Shown here: positions 26,198-35,392 of the stretch, piece by piece | Numbering within the stretch: position 1 is the first letter of the stretch | Layout of the letters: every line of letters starts with the position of its first letter | NCBI GenBank assembly: GCA_015075635.1 | Contig: JABTUA010000002.1 | Span: 2,608,708 to 2,672,707 of the forward strand | Direction of reading: 5' to 3' | Source of the DNA: Polyangiaceae bacterium | Lineage (GTDB): Bacteria > Myxococcota_A > Polyangia > Polyangiales > Polyangiaceae | Length of the DNA stretch: 64,000 nt | Program-made: the position numbers and the translations under genes | Notes under the pieces: generated by a model | Told to the model about the DNA's origin: nothing | The model's input: the letters and a program-made list of their open reading frames with translations, nothing else | Database searches by the model: none

Positions 26198-29131
26198 TCA
26201 GAAGCTCAAGTCGCCGGAGAACAGGAAGGTACGCCCGTTCTGGGTGATGCGGCGCTGAGTGAACTCGGGGGAGAGCGGCAGCGAGTAGCGCCAGTCGAAC
26301 GCGTTGTAGACGCCGGCCGCCCAGCGCAGGCCCCAGTGGGCCTCGTAGCCCGAGAACACGACGTCCCAGACCGCAAAGCCGCCCGTGCGCCGCTGCGGCT
26401 CGGGATCCGCGGCGTCCTCGACGCGATCGTAACGGGGGCCCTCGATGGTCAGGCGCGAGCCCAGCGTGACGTTGCGCGCCAGGATGGGCACCGCGCCCTT
26501 CAGCGTGCCGAGGTGCTCCGGCGCGTTCCCGACCCGCCGCATCGCGGGATCTTGCCGGAGGTTCACCAGGTCGTCGAAGGACTCCCCGGCCAGCATCGTG
26601 GAGCGCGTGTAGGTGTAGCTCGCGCCGAGCATCCAGCCCTGCCGCCACTCGCGCCGGACCTCGGCCTCGACCCCCACGGAGGCGAGCGGCGTGCCGCGGT
26701 TCACGTAAGTCACGGGATCCGCCGCAGTGCCGCTGCCGGCTTGGTCGATCAGGTTCGTGACGTAGTTTCCGAAGGCCGAGACGGTCCCCGTGACCGTCGG
26801 GCCGAAGCGGTGGGTGTGCTCGAGCTCCAAGGAGTAGATGCTCTCTGGATCGAGATCCGGGCTGGCGATCTGCGTGGCGCCGCCGTCGTTGTAGTAGAGC
26901 TCGTACACGCTCGGCGCGCGGAAGGCCTTGCCGCCCAGGAGCTTCAGGTTGCCGTCCGCGTACGGCCGGAACATCAGCGCGACGCGCGGGTTGAGCGAGT
27001 TGCCGAAGGTCGAGTAGGCGTCGAAGCGCGCCCCGGCAGACACGCGAAACGGCGGCGCCAGAGTCGCGTCGGCGAGCAGATACGCCGCTCCGACCTGGTA
27101 CGGGCGTCCGTTGTCGCCCTGCTCGTCGAGGAACGCCCCGGCATCGTCCGCCGCGCGCTGATCGACCTGGTAGTGGTACTGCCCTTCGCCGCCGAGCGTG
27201 AAGCGCCAGTCGGGGCTGGGCTCGTACACCACCCGCTGCTCGAGGCCCACCCACGAGCCGCGGAAGGTGTCACGCTCGAGGCCGCCGCCCGCGGCGTCGC
27301 GCGCGTATTCGCCCAGGAACCTGTAGTGGTTCAGATGGGCGCGGGTGAGCAGCGTGAGCTCCTTGCCGAGCCTGGGCTCGGCGCTGGCCTCGAAGAAGAG
27401 CCGCGTGTCGCGCTGGTGCGTGCGCGGGTCGTCGAGCAGCGTGCCGTATTGACCGGTGGGCAGCTGCTTGTCGTGCTGGTGATACGACCACTGGGCGCTC
27501 AGCGACTTCCACCACGCTCGGCCGGCGAAGCTCCCGGTGCGGAAGCCGTCCACGTCGCGCGCGTTTCCGGCCACCTCGGGCGGCGTGGTCGCCACGTACT
27601 CCGGGAAGTAGAAGTCGCGACCGCTCGAGCGCGCCCCCGCCACGCTGGTCCAGAGCCCGCCGTCGTTGCCGAAGCGGACGTTGGCGCGGGCGCGCCCCCG
27701 CGCCACGCCGTCGAGGTTGGTGGACGCGCCGACCTCGCCACCGGTCGGAACGCCGCGCGAGCGCGTGACCAAGTTGACCACTCCGGAGAACGCGTTCGTG
27801 CCGTAGAGCACCGAGCCCGGGCCGCGCACGACCTCGATGCGCTCGATGTCCGCGAGGTCCGTGCGCGCGTCGTAGCCGACGTAGGAGGAGCCGATCCAGT
27901 TGTCGTTGGTGGGCATGCCGTCCACCAACACCAGCACCCGGTTGCCGTAGCTCCCCAGCCGGCCGAGCCCGCGCATGCCCACCGAGACGTAGGCGCGGTC
28001 GTCCCACTGATAGACGCCCCGGACGCCGCGCATCGCCTCGGCGATGGTCGGGTAGGCCATGACCTGGAGCTCCTTGCCGGCAATCAGCGAGACTGAGCTG
28101 GGCGCGTCCTCCACGTTCTGGGTCGTGCGCGCGGCGGCGATGACCTCCTCGGACTGGGTGAGCGTCAGGTCGATGCGCGTCTGCTCGTCCTTCTTGACGA
28201 CGACCTCGCGCTCGACGGTGCGAAACCCCCTGAGGCCGATGCGCACGCGGTGCCGGCCCACTTGCACCTTGGCGATGGTCGGGGTGAAGCCCACCGGCTT
28301 GTCGTTCACCTCGATCAACGCTCCGGGCTCGTCGGTGCTCACCACGAGCTCGCCCATCAGGGCCTGGACGTCCGGGCGGACCACCGTAGTGCGCCTCGGA
28401 CGGACCTCGACGGGCACCGTCGCGGTGCGAAACCCGGGCCGGCCGACGAACAACGTGTGGGGCCCTGGCGGCAGATCCAGGCGGCACGGCGCCGTGCAGG
28501 CTGGAGCCCGCCTCTCGTCGTCGACCCGCACCAGCGCGCCCATTGCACCCTCGACGGACAGCGTCCCGAGGATCTGCTTCAGCGCCAGCTTCACCTGAAC
28601 CGTCTTGCCGGCCTTCAGGTCCTTCACCTGGGTCTCCGCGGGCTCGTAGCCAGGCGCATCGGCGATGATCTTGTAGCTGCCCGCCGCGAGCCCGAGCTTC
28701 TTCGGGCTCTCGCCCCGGGGACCCAGGTCTTTTCGATCGACGTAGAGCGTGGCACCGGGCGGGTCGGTCACTACATCGACGACGGCTACCTGGGCCTTGA
28801 TCTGCTCGATCGCGTCCTCGATGCGCGCGCGGGCCGCGGCGTCTTTTTCCGCGTCGAGCGCGCTGACGAAGTAGCGATAGGCCTCGGGATACTGGCGCAG
28901 CTTCTCGTAGGTGCGCGCGATGTTGAACACCACGTTTCGGTTCGGCACGAGGCGGTTGCTGCCCAGAAAGTTCTTCAGCGCCTCGCGGTACTCACCGCGT
29001 TGATAGGCCTCGGCGCCGAGCTGAAACAGCAGATCCGCTTCGTCCGCCGTGTCGTCCGCGTGCGCCGTGTGGGCGGAGGAGAGCCAGGCCGCGGCCACGG
29101 CCAAGAGCACCCCGAGCGCCTGTGATCTCAT
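26198..29131 (-). CDS. TonB-dependent receptor with N-terminal TPR and three PEGA-like domains
   Basis: A 977-residue outer-membrane receptor. After a signal peptide (1-25) come a TPR-like region (~33-110) and three PEGA-like beta domains (~117-185, 187-256, 259-325). The first has DPPGATLYVDRKDLG and the third DEPGALIEVNDKPVG. A complete plug domain (~328-460) follows, with VLVLVDGMPTND and IEVVRGPGSVLYGTNAFSGV. A barrel ends in SGDLSF, with the terminal Phe of outer-membrane proteins. The substrate is unknown. The start codon overlaps the kinase stop by one base (TGATG), which implies translational coupling. The PEGA block replaces the usual N-terminal signalling extension. Confidence 0.92.
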   Translation of the reverse strand: MRSQALGVLLAVAAAWLSSAHTAHADDTADEADLLFQLGAEAYQRGEYREALKNFLGSNRLVPNRNVVFNIARTYEKLRQYPEAYRYFVSALDAEKDAAARARIEDAIEQIKAQVAVVDVVTDPPGATLYVDRKDLGPRGESPKKLGLAAGSYKIIADAPGYEPAETQVKDLKAGKTVQVKLALKQILGTLSVEGAMGALVRVDDERRAPACTAPCRLDLPPGPHTLFVGRPGFRTATVPVEVRPRRTTVVRPDVQALMGELVVSTDEPGALIEVNDKPVGFTPTIAKVQVGRHRVRIGLRGFRTVEREVVVKKDEQTRIDLTLTQSEEVIAAARTTQNVEDAPSSVSLIAGKELQVMAYPTIAEAMRGVRGVYQWDDRAYVSVGMRGLGRLGSYGNRVLVLVDGMPTNDNWIGSSYVGYDARTDLADIERIEVVRGPGSVLYGTNAFSGVVNLVTRSRGVPTGGEVGASTNLDGVARGRARANVRFGNDGGLWTSVAGARSSGRDFYFPEYVATTPPEVAGNARDVDGFRTGSFAGRAWWKSLSAQWSYHQHDKQLPTGQYGTLLDDPRTHQRDTRLFFEASAEPRLGKELTLLTRAHLNHYRFLGEYARDAAGGGLERDTFRGSWVGLEQRVVYEPSPDWRFTLGGEGQYHYQVDQRAADDAGAFLDEQGDNGRPYQVGAAYLLADATLAPPFRVSAGARFDAYSTFGNSLNPRVALMFRPYADGNLKLLGGKAFRAPSVYELYYNDGGATQIASPDLDPESIYSLELEHTHRFGPTVTGTVSAFGNYVTNLIDQAGSGTAADPVTYVNRGTPLASVGVEAEVRREWRQGWMLGASYTYTRSTMLAGESFDDLVNLRQDPAMRRVGNAPEHLGTLKGAVPILARNVTLGSRLTIEGPRYDRVEDAADPEPQRRTGGFAVWDVVFSGYEAHWGLRWAAGVYNAFDWRYSLPLSPEFTQRRITQNGRTFLFSGDLSF

Positions 29132-30879
29132 CAGCGGCTGAGCCGAATGTCCGTACTCGGCTTGCCAGCAGTATCAGGCGCGGGTTTCTGCGTCGAGGGC
29201 TTCCCGGCGCCGGCGTGGGTCCGGCCGGCGGGCTTGGCGGTGGCGCTCGGAGCCGGCTCCGCTTCGGCCGACGGCTCGGGAGCCGCGGCCTCGGCCACGA
29301 GCGGCGCCCGCACCTTCACGTCCGTGGCGGAGTCGCCCTGCTCGACTCGGTACGGCTGGTGGCCAGCGAGCCTCAGCGAGAACGAACGCGGCGCCGTCTT
29401 CACGCTCGCGCGCTCGACCGGCAGGCTGAGCGGCGTCTTGCCGAGCACGCGATCGCCCTCCAGCACCTCGGCACCGGGCGGCTCCGACTCCAGCGTCAGC
29501 GAGAAGCTCGGCGCTGGCGCGGGCGCCGGTGTGGCGGCCGAGGCCGCGCCCTTGCCCGACGACCCGAGCGAGCCGACGCCGACGGCGAGCCCTACGGACA
29601 GCACGAGCGCGACGCCTCCGCCGATCACCAGCGGCAGGCGCGAGCGGCGCGGGGCGGCCATTCCGGTCGCCGCGAATGGAGCGTCCGATGCCGCGTGAGC
29701 AGACGACGCCGTCCTGACGGCGTCCGCGTAGTTCATGGTGCGCGCGTCCGGCGCCGAGCGCTGGTAGCGCTGAGTCGGATCGGTCTCCATCTTCTCGCGC
29801 GGCGAGCTGCCGGTACCGAGCAGGCCTCCGGCGACGTCCACCGAGCCGCTCGAGCCCAGCGGGACGCGCGCCGAGGCGGGCTGCGGCGTTCGCAGCGAGC
29901 CCGGAACGGCAACGGCTTCGTAGCCGAAGCGCGCCGAGGTCGGGCCTCCGGCGGAGACCGGCACCGTGGGCGCGTAGTGCCCCAGGAAGGGCAAGAGCAC
30001 CGCGCGCAGCTCGGCGACGCTCTGGTAGCGCAGCGCGGGATCCTTCTCGAGGCAGCGCGAAACGATGGCCACGAGCTCCGGCGGCACGTCGGGCCGCGCC
30101 TCGGAGAGCGACTGCGGCTGGTCCGCCGCGATGGCAGCGCAGATCGCCGGCAGCGATTCGCCCCGAAACGCGGGCTTGCCGGACAAGAGCTCGTGCAAGA
30201 TGACGCCGAGCGACCAGATGTCCGAGCGACCGTCCACGCTCTTGGCGTCGCGGACCTGCTCCGGCGACATGTACATGGGCGAGCCGATCATCGCCCGCGA
30301 GGTGGTCAACGTGCCTTCCAGCAGCGGATCGTGGGAGGCCTTCGAGATGCCGAAGTCGAGGACCTTCACCCAGGGCCGGCCGTCGTTGCGCTGGGTCAAG
30401 AACAGATTCGACGGCTTCAGATCGCGGTGGACGATGCCGGCGCCGTGGGCCTCGCCGATGGCGTCCGCGGCTTGCAGCACGAAGTCCACGGCCTGCTCCA
30501 CCGGCAAAGGTCCGCCGGTCTTGACCACGCGGCGCAGGTCCTGCCCGCTGAGGAGCTCCATCACCATGTAGGGCAGGCCGGACTCGAGCGTGTCGACGTC
30601 GTAGATGCGCACGACGTGCTCGCTCTTGAGGCCCGCGGCGGCGCGCGCCTCGCGCAAGAAGCGCGGGATCGCCGCCTGCGAGTCGTCGTCCACCTCGACC
30701 GGCAAGAGCACCTTGATGGCCACCTGCTGGCCGAGCTGGAGGTGCTTGGCCGAGACGACGACGCCCATGCCACCGACGGCGACGAGCTCCTCGACCCGGT
30801 ACTTGCCCGCGATGACGTCGCCCGCCGTCACCGGCATGCCGGGTGGGAAGGGGCGCTTGGCCGCGGCGGCGGGGCTCAT
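29131..30879 (-). CDS. PEGA-containing Ser/Thr protein kinase (Hanks type)
   Basis: A 582-residue membrane kinase. The kinase domain (~27-295) keeps all catalytic motifs: VAIKV with Lys56, HRDLKPSN (151-158), DFG (175-177) and SPEQ. A disordered linker, one transmembrane helix (~415-437) and an extracytoplasmic PEGA domain (~459-527, with SEPPGAEVLEGDRVLG) follow, then an Ala/Pro/Lys tail. This is the common myxobacterial STPK plan. It lies 14 bases after ybaK and overlaps the TonB-receptor start, so it may sense envelope or transport status. ATG 30879 was chosen. Confidence 0.95.
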   Translation of the reverse strand: MSPAAAAKRPFPPGMPVTAGDVIAGKYRVEELVAVGGMGVVVSAKHLQLGQQVAIKVLLPVEVDDDSQAAIPRFLREARAAAGLKSEHVVRIYDVDTLESGLPYMVMELLSGQDLRRVVKTGGPLPVEQAVDFVLQAADAIGEAHGAGIVHRDLKPSNLFLTQRNDGRPWVKVLDFGISKASHDPLLEGTLTTSRAMIGSPMYMSPEQVRDAKSVDGRSDIWSLGVILHELLSGKPAFRGESLPAICAAIAADQPQSLSEARPDVPPELVAIVSRCLEKDPALRYQSVAELRAVLLPFLGHYAPTVPVSAGGPTSARFGYEAVAVPGSLRTPQPASARVPLGSSGSVDVAGGLLGTGSSPREKMETDPTQRYQRSAPDARTMNYADAVRTASSAHAASDAPFAATGMAAPRRSRLPLVIGGGVALVLSVGLAVGVGSLGSSGKGAASAATPAPAPAPSFSLTLESEPPGAEVLEGDRVLGKTPLSLPVERASVKTAPRSFSLRLAGHQPYRVEQGDSATDVKVRAPLVAEAAAPEPSAEAEPAPSATAKPAGRTHAGAGKPSTQKPAPDTAGKPSTDIRLSR

Positions 30880-30893
30880 CGGAGTGAAATAGT

Positions 30894-31382
30894 CTACGCG
30901 CCCTCCGTGGCAGCGTCCACCAGCACCGGCGAGAGCACGGCCGCCAGGTCCTTGGGCGAGATCTCGACCAGGAAGCCGCGCGCGCCGCCGTTGATGTAGA
31001 TGCGCTCGAGCTCGAAGATCGTGCGCTCCGCGTACAGCGGCAGACGCTTCTTCAGACCGAACGGGCTGGTGCCGCCGACCAGGTAACCGGAGTGTCGCTC
31101 CGCCGTCTCCGGCGCGCACGTCGCGACGCGCTTCTTGCCGATCTGACGCGCCAGGTTCTTCGCGCTGACCTCGCGGTCGCCGTGCATGAGCACGCACAAC
31201 GGAGCCTTGGCTTCATCCTCGAAGATCAGCGTCTTGATCACCGAGTGCTCGTCGACGCCGAGCACCTCGGCGGAGTGGCGCGTGCCGCCGTGGGGCTCGT
31301 AGGTGAACAGGTGGGGCTCGAAGCGGACCTTGGCCGCGCGCAGCGCGCGAACGGCCAGCGTGACCGGGTGCGGTGTCGCCAT
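30894..31382 (-). CDS. ybaK: Cys-tRNA(Pro)/Cys-tRNA(Cys) deacylase YbaK
   Basis: A 162-residue YbaK/EbsC protein that trans-edits cysteine mischarged onto tRNA(Pro). Landmarks are VIKTLIFEDEAKAPLCVLMHGDREVS, SAKNLARQIGKKRV and GYLVGGTSPFGLKK. It lies between a small lipoprotein gene (3 bases upstream) and the STPK gene (14 bases downstream) in a minus-strand unit. The neighbours do not appear related in function. Confidence 0.93.
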   Translation of the reverse strand: MATPHPVTLAVRALRAAKVRFEPHLFTYEPHGGTRHSAEVLGVDEHSVIKTLIFEDEAKAPLCVLMHGDREVSAKNLARQIGKKRVATCAPETAERHSGYLVGGTSPFGLKKRLPLYAERTIFELERIYINGGARGFLVEISPKDLAAVLSPVLVDAATEGA

Positions 31383-31385
31383 GCC

Positions 31386-31607
31386 TCAGGGACCGAAGGC
31401 GTAGTTGGGCTTCTGGCCGTCGCTTCCGAGCCGGACCGCGTCGAACGCCTGCACCGAGTAGGGTGCCGCCCCGCCGCCGCCGGCGCCCGCGTTGCCCGCC
31501 GCCCCGCCCGAGCCCGCACCGCCGGCTGCGGGGTTGGTCTTCTCCTCGGACGAGCAGCCCAAGGTCGCGAGCGCGATTGAGAGCAGCGGCAACCACCAAC
31601 GCAGCAT
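31386..31607 (-). CDS. Small lipoprotein
   Basis: A 73-residue protein with a lipobox (ALATLGC) and a Gly/Ala-rich linker typical of this organism. A short folded end follows (SVQAFDAVRLGSDGQKPNYAFG). Function is unknown. The gene is three bases from ybaK and 17 from the HD gene, in the same direction. Confidence 0.65.
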   Translation of the reverse strand: MLRWWLPLLSIALATLGCSSEEKTNPAAGGAGSGGAAGNAGAGGGGAAPYSVQAFDAVRLGSDGQKPNYAFGP

Positions 31608-31624
31608 GTCCCGAACCTAGCACG

Positions 31625-32191
31625 TCAACGCGGCCGCTCGCGGCCCGCGCGTTCGCAGATGCGATCGTACACGCGGCGCGCCAGCGGCAGATCCATGTCG
31701 CGGAAGTTCTTCGGGTTGTGCCAGAACTCCTCCAGGTGCCCGCGGCTCTGGCGCTCGTAGACGTGCGCCTTGATCATCATCTGGAGCTTGTCGGCGGCCT
31801 TCACGATGCGCGCCTCGAGGGACTCGCCAGCTTCGGCCTCGCGCCAGCTCGAGTACTGCTCATCGGGCAGGAGCTCGCGGGCCAGGCGCGCGTCCACCTC
31901 GTCGAGAGCGCGCTCGACCTCCGCGCTCTTCACCGGCATGGGCACGTCACCGGTCCGCGCCTCGGGAGCGTCGTGGACCAGCGCCATGCGCAGGACTCGC
32001 TCACCATCCACGACCTGGCCCTCCTCGCGCAGCGCGTCCGTGAGCAGCATGGCCACCAGCGCCACGCCGAAGCTGTGATCCGCGATCGACTCGCAGGGGC
32101 GGACCCCGCGGAGCAGCCAGCCCGTACGTGGTAGGTCGGCGAGTGGGTCCAGGCGAATCAGGGTGTCGATGATGCGATCTTCGACCAGCAC
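31625..32191 (-). CDS. HD-domain phosphohydrolase, 5'-deoxynucleotidase-like
   Basis: A 188-residue HD-superfamily protein similar in layout to YfbR/HDDC2 5'-deoxynucleotidases. The metal ligands are His in ESIADHSFGVA, the HD pair in ALVHDAPEARTGD and Asp in KAADKLQMM. It likely hydrolyses deoxynucleoside monophosphates. It is first in the minus-strand unit leading to ybaK, the kinase and the TonB receptor. Confidence 0.85.
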   Translation of the reverse strand: MLVEDRIIDTLIRLDPLADLPRTGWLLRGVRPCESIADHSFGVALVAMLLTDALREEGQVVDGERVLRMALVHDAPEARTGDVPMPVKSAEVERALDEVDARLARELLPDEQYSSWREAEAGESLEARIVKAADKLQMMIKAHVYERQSRGHLEEFWHNPKNFRDMDLPLARRVYDRICERAGRERPR

Positions 32192-32278
32192 TGCCGGAGC
32201 TTACCCCGGGCGGGCCGCTCCAACAGATACCGACTGTCCGCGCCTTTGATTTGCCGCTACGAGTCGAGCTACGGTCGC

Positions 32279-33706
32279 ATGAGCTTGAGGGTCTGGTTCG
32301 CCATCGCCGCGTTCGCGCTGATGCTCCATGCCCGGGGTGCGGCGGCCGCACCGCCGGCAGAGCCCCCGACCGATCCGCCGCTCCCGAGCGGAGAGAAGCG
32401 CCCCGTTCCGGACTACGACGGACGCGGCGACGAGCCCACCCGCCCGGGCGACGTGCTGCTCTGGATCCCGCGCATCGTGCTGTCGCCGCTCTATCTGGTG
32501 AGCGAATACGTGGTGCGGCGGCCGCTGGGCTGGGCCGTGTCGGAGGCGGAGAAGAACCAGGTCCCGCAGAAGCTCGTGGACCTGTTCACCTTCGGACCCG
32601 AGAACAACATCGCCGTCGTGCCCACGGGGCTCGTGGACTTCGGCTTCCGTCCGAGCGTGGGCGTCTACTTTCGCTGGAACGACTTCCTGGCCCGAGACAA
32701 CAAGCTGCGCGCCCGCGCCGCCACCGGCGGCGTCGACTGGTGGCTGTTCACCCTGGCCGATCGCGTGGAGGTCGCGCCGGATCAGGAGCTCGGCCTGCGC
32801 GCCGAGTATTCCATCCGTCCCGACTGGGTCTTCCACGGGCTCGGCCCCGAGTCGGGCGAGGACGAGGCTCGCTTCAAGATGCGGAAGGCCGAGGTCGGGT
32901 TCCGCTACGACGCCGAGCTCTGGCGCTCGAGCGCGGCGTCGAGCTTCGTGGGCGTGCGGGACGTGAGCTTCGACCCGAGCACGGGCGCGTTCGACGACCC
33001 GACCGTGGGCCGAGAGATCGCCCGCGGTCGCTACCCGGCGCCGCCGGGTCTCGACGACGGCTACACGGTGTTCGTGCAGGGTCTCAGCCTGGAGCTCGAC
33101 ACCCGGCCGCGCCGGATGCCCGACGACCTACCGGAGGGCAGCGACTACGTGTCCCCCCCGGGCAGCGGCGTGCGGCTCCAGCTCCGCGGCGAGCACGCGG
33201 CGGGCCTACGCGACGCCCCGGGGCCGGGCCCCGAGCGGCAGCACTGGCTGAAATACGGGGGCACGCTCGCCGGGTTCGTGGACCTGACCGGGCAGCAGCG
33301 GGTGCTGGGGCTCTCCTTGATCGCCGACTTCGCCGAGCCCCTGAGCGCCGGCAGCGAGATCCCCTTCACCGAGCAGGTCTCCCTGGGTGGCCCGCGCCCC
33401 CTCCAAGGCTTCCTGGAGGGCAGGCTGGTCGGGCGGAGCGACGCGGTGGCGCAGCTCGACTATCAGTACCCGATCTGGGTGTGGCTCGACGGCGCGCTGC
33501 ACTACGCGGTGGGCAACGTGTTCGGTGACGATCTGGAAGGCTTCGAGCTCGAGCTCCTGCGCCAGTCCTTCGGCATGGGCGTGCGCTCGACCGGGAACCG
33601 CGATCACGCCTTCGAGCTCCTGGTCGCGTTCGGGACCGAGACCTTCCGCAGCGGCGGGGAGATCGAGCACGTGCGCCTGGTGGTGGGAGCGACCAGTGGC
33701 TTCTAG
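32279..33706 (+). CDS. BamA/Omp85-like (D15-type) outer-membrane barrel protein
   Basis: A 475-residue protein from ATG 32279 with a signal peptide (AIAAFALMLHARGAAA). The N-terminal ~90 residues carry no clear POTRA repeat. The rest is a barrel, with Omp85-style strands: GLRAEYSIRPDWVFHGLGP, then LGGPRPLQGFLEGRLVGRSD, which resembles the loop-6 region of the superfamily, and SGF at the C-terminus. It is first in a four-gene unit; the next start lies inside its last codons. It may be an exporter or insertion barrel for its lipoprotein partner. Confidence 0.78.
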   Translation: MSLRVWFAIAAFALMLHARGAAAAPPAEPPTDPPLPSGEKRPVPDYDGRGDEPTRPGDVLLWIPRIVLSPLYLVSEYVVRRPLGWAVSEAEKNQVPQKLVDLFTFGPENNIAVVPTGLVDFGFRPSVGVYFRWNDFLARDNKLRARAATGGVDWWLFTLADRVEVAPDQELGLRAEYSIRPDWVFHGLGPESGEDEARFKMRKAEVGFRYDAELWRSSAASSFVGVRDVSFDPSTGAFDDPTVGREIARGRYPAPPGLDDGYTVFVQGLSLELDTRPRRMPDDLPEGSDYVSPPGSGVRLQLRGEHAAGLRDAPGPGPERQHWLKYGGTLAGFVDLTGQQRVLGLSLIADFAEPLSAGSEIPFTEQVSLGGPRPLQGFLEGRLVGRSDAVAQLDYQYPIWVWLDGALHYAVGNVFGDDLEGFELELLRQSFGMGVRSTGNRDHAFELLVAFGTETFRSGGEIEHVRLVVGATSGF

Positions 33707-35390
33707 GCTGCGCTCCGCGCTGGCGCTCTTGCTCGTGGCCACAGGCTGCGGCGGAGGGACGCGGCTCTTCCCACCCAAGGAGCCGCTGTGGCGCGATCCG
33801 GATCGGCGCCCCTTCGAGGCCGAGCCGGCGGAGTACGAGTCGCCGTTCGCGTGGGACGCGGCGAACCAGACGGTGTTCCGCCCCATCTCCCGCTTCTTCG
33901 CGGTCGATCCCGCGGGCGAGGCGGTCAACGTCAACGCGCTGGACGAGGTGCCGGACTCGAGCTGGTTCGAGAACCGCATCGGGCGCTTCGGCCTGTCGCC
34001 CGCGGCCGCCGCGTCGGGTCCCTGCAAGTCCCCCTTGCCGGACCGCAAGGGTCCCTGGGTGATCAAGGCCGCCAAGCCCAACGGCTTCAACCCGGGCTTC
34101 TTCATCAAGGCCAGCGACGGCAAGCGCTACCTGATGAAGTTCGACGGCGTGGTCGAGGGCACCCGCCCGACCGCCGCCGACGTGGTGGGCACGCGGCTCT
34201 TCCACGCGGCGGGCTACCACGTGCCGTGCAACCGCATCGTGTACTTCGAGCGGTCCATCTTGCAGATCGACCCCGAGGCCAAGAGCGAGAACGAGCGCGG
34301 CGAAGAGGTGAAGCTCGACAGCGCGGATCTGGACAAGGTCTTCTCGAAGGCGCTGCGCGTGCCGGACGGCCGCTACCGCGCCAGCTTGAGCCTGTTCATC
34401 GAGGGCAAGCCGCTCGGTCCCTGGACCTACGAAGGCCGCCGCGACGACGATCCGAACGACGTGGTGAACCACGAGGACCGCCGCGAGCTCCGCGGCCTCG
34501 GGGTGATGGCAGCCTGGCTCGGTTGGTTCGACACCCGCGAGCAGAACACCATGGCGGCCTGGGTGAAGTCGGGCAATCGCGGCTACGTGCGCCACTACCT
34601 GCTCGACGTGGGCAACGCCTACGGCAGCATCTGGGAGCCGCCGATGATGGGCCGCCGCATCGGCCACAGCTACTACCTGGATTTCCCCTACGTGGTCGAA
34701 GACCTCTTGACGCTCGGGGTAGAGGAGCGGCCCTGGGACCGCGCCCGCTTCGGGCGCACCGGCAAGGTGTTCTCGTACTTCCGGGTGGAGGACTTCGATC
34801 CCGATCTGTTCCGCCCCGGCTATCCGAACCCCGCGTTCGTGCGCAAGAGCGAGCGCGACTCCGCCTGGATGGCGCGCATCATCGCGCGCCTCTCGGATCG
34901 GCACCTTGAAGCGGTCGTGAGGACCGGCCTGCTCGTGCCCGAGTACGAGTCCCGGTTGCTCGAGGTGCTGCGCGGCCGGCGCGACGTGGTCCTGCGGCGC
35001 TACCTGTCCCGCTTGTCGCCCCTGGCGTGGCCGGAGGTGCGGCTGCGAGACGGCAGAGCCGAGCTCTGCCTGGAAGACCTGGCCCTGCACGCGGGCGTCG
35101 CGCCGCGCTCGACCCGCCTGTACGCCGCGCGCGCCTACCTGGGCTCGTCGTTCGAGCCGGCGGACATTCCCAGCACGCGCTACTCGACCGACGGGCGCAT
35201 CTGCGCGCCTTTGCCCAACGCCCAGCCGGGCTCCTCGACCATTCCCGCGCCGCTGCTCGTCGACCTGACCGCGGTCACGCGCGGCGAGAGGCCGACGTTC
35301 CCCGCCAGGGTTCACCTCTACCAATACGACGCGGGCCTCTACCGCGTGGTGGGCCTCGAGCGACCCGACTCCCACGAGCCGCCGAGCTGA
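33696..35390 (+). CDS. Lipoprotein with atypical (PI3/4K/HipA-like) kinase motifs
   Basis: GTG 33696 lies in the last codons of the barrel gene. A lipobox (LLVATGC, Cys18) predicts a periplasmic or surface lipoprotein of 564 residues. The central part follows the order of an atypical kinase: a Gly-containing loop GFNPGF (129-134), a Lys in YLMKFD (Lys148), a helix with TAADVVGTRLFHAAG, then WFDTREQNTMA, where Asp279 and Asn284 have the D-x4-N spacing of PI3/4-kinase and HipA catalytic loops, and LLDVGNAYG, where Asp304 stands where DFG would be. I infer the fold; activity and substrate are unknown. Confidence 0.7.
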   Translation: MASRLRSALALLLVATGCGGGTRLFPPKEPLWRDPDRRPFEAEPAEYESPFAWDAANQTVFRPISRFFAVDPAGEAVNVNALDEVPDSSWFENRIGRFGLSPAAAASGPCKSPLPDRKGPWVIKAAKPNGFNPGFFIKASDGKRYLMKFDGVVEGTRPTAADVVGTRLFHAAGYHVPCNRIVYFERSILQIDPEAKSENERGEEVKLDSADLDKVFSKALRVPDGRYRASLSLFIEGKPLGPWTYEGRRDDDPNDVVNHEDRRELRGLGVMAAWLGWFDTREQNTMAAWVKSGNRGYVRHYLLDVGNAYGSIWEPPMMGRRIGHSYYLDFPYVVEDLLTLGVEERPWDRARFGRTGKVFSYFRVEDFDPDLFRPGYPNPAFVRKSERDSAWMARIIARLSDRHLEAVVRTGLLVPEYESRLLEVLRGRRDVVLRRYLSRLSPLAWPEVRLRDGRAELCLEDLALHAGVAPRSTRLYAARAYLGSSFEPADIPSTRYSTDGRICAPLPNAQPGSSTIPAPLLVDLTAVTRGERPTFPARVHLYQYDAGLYRVVGLERPDSHEPPS

Positions 35391-35392
35391 TC

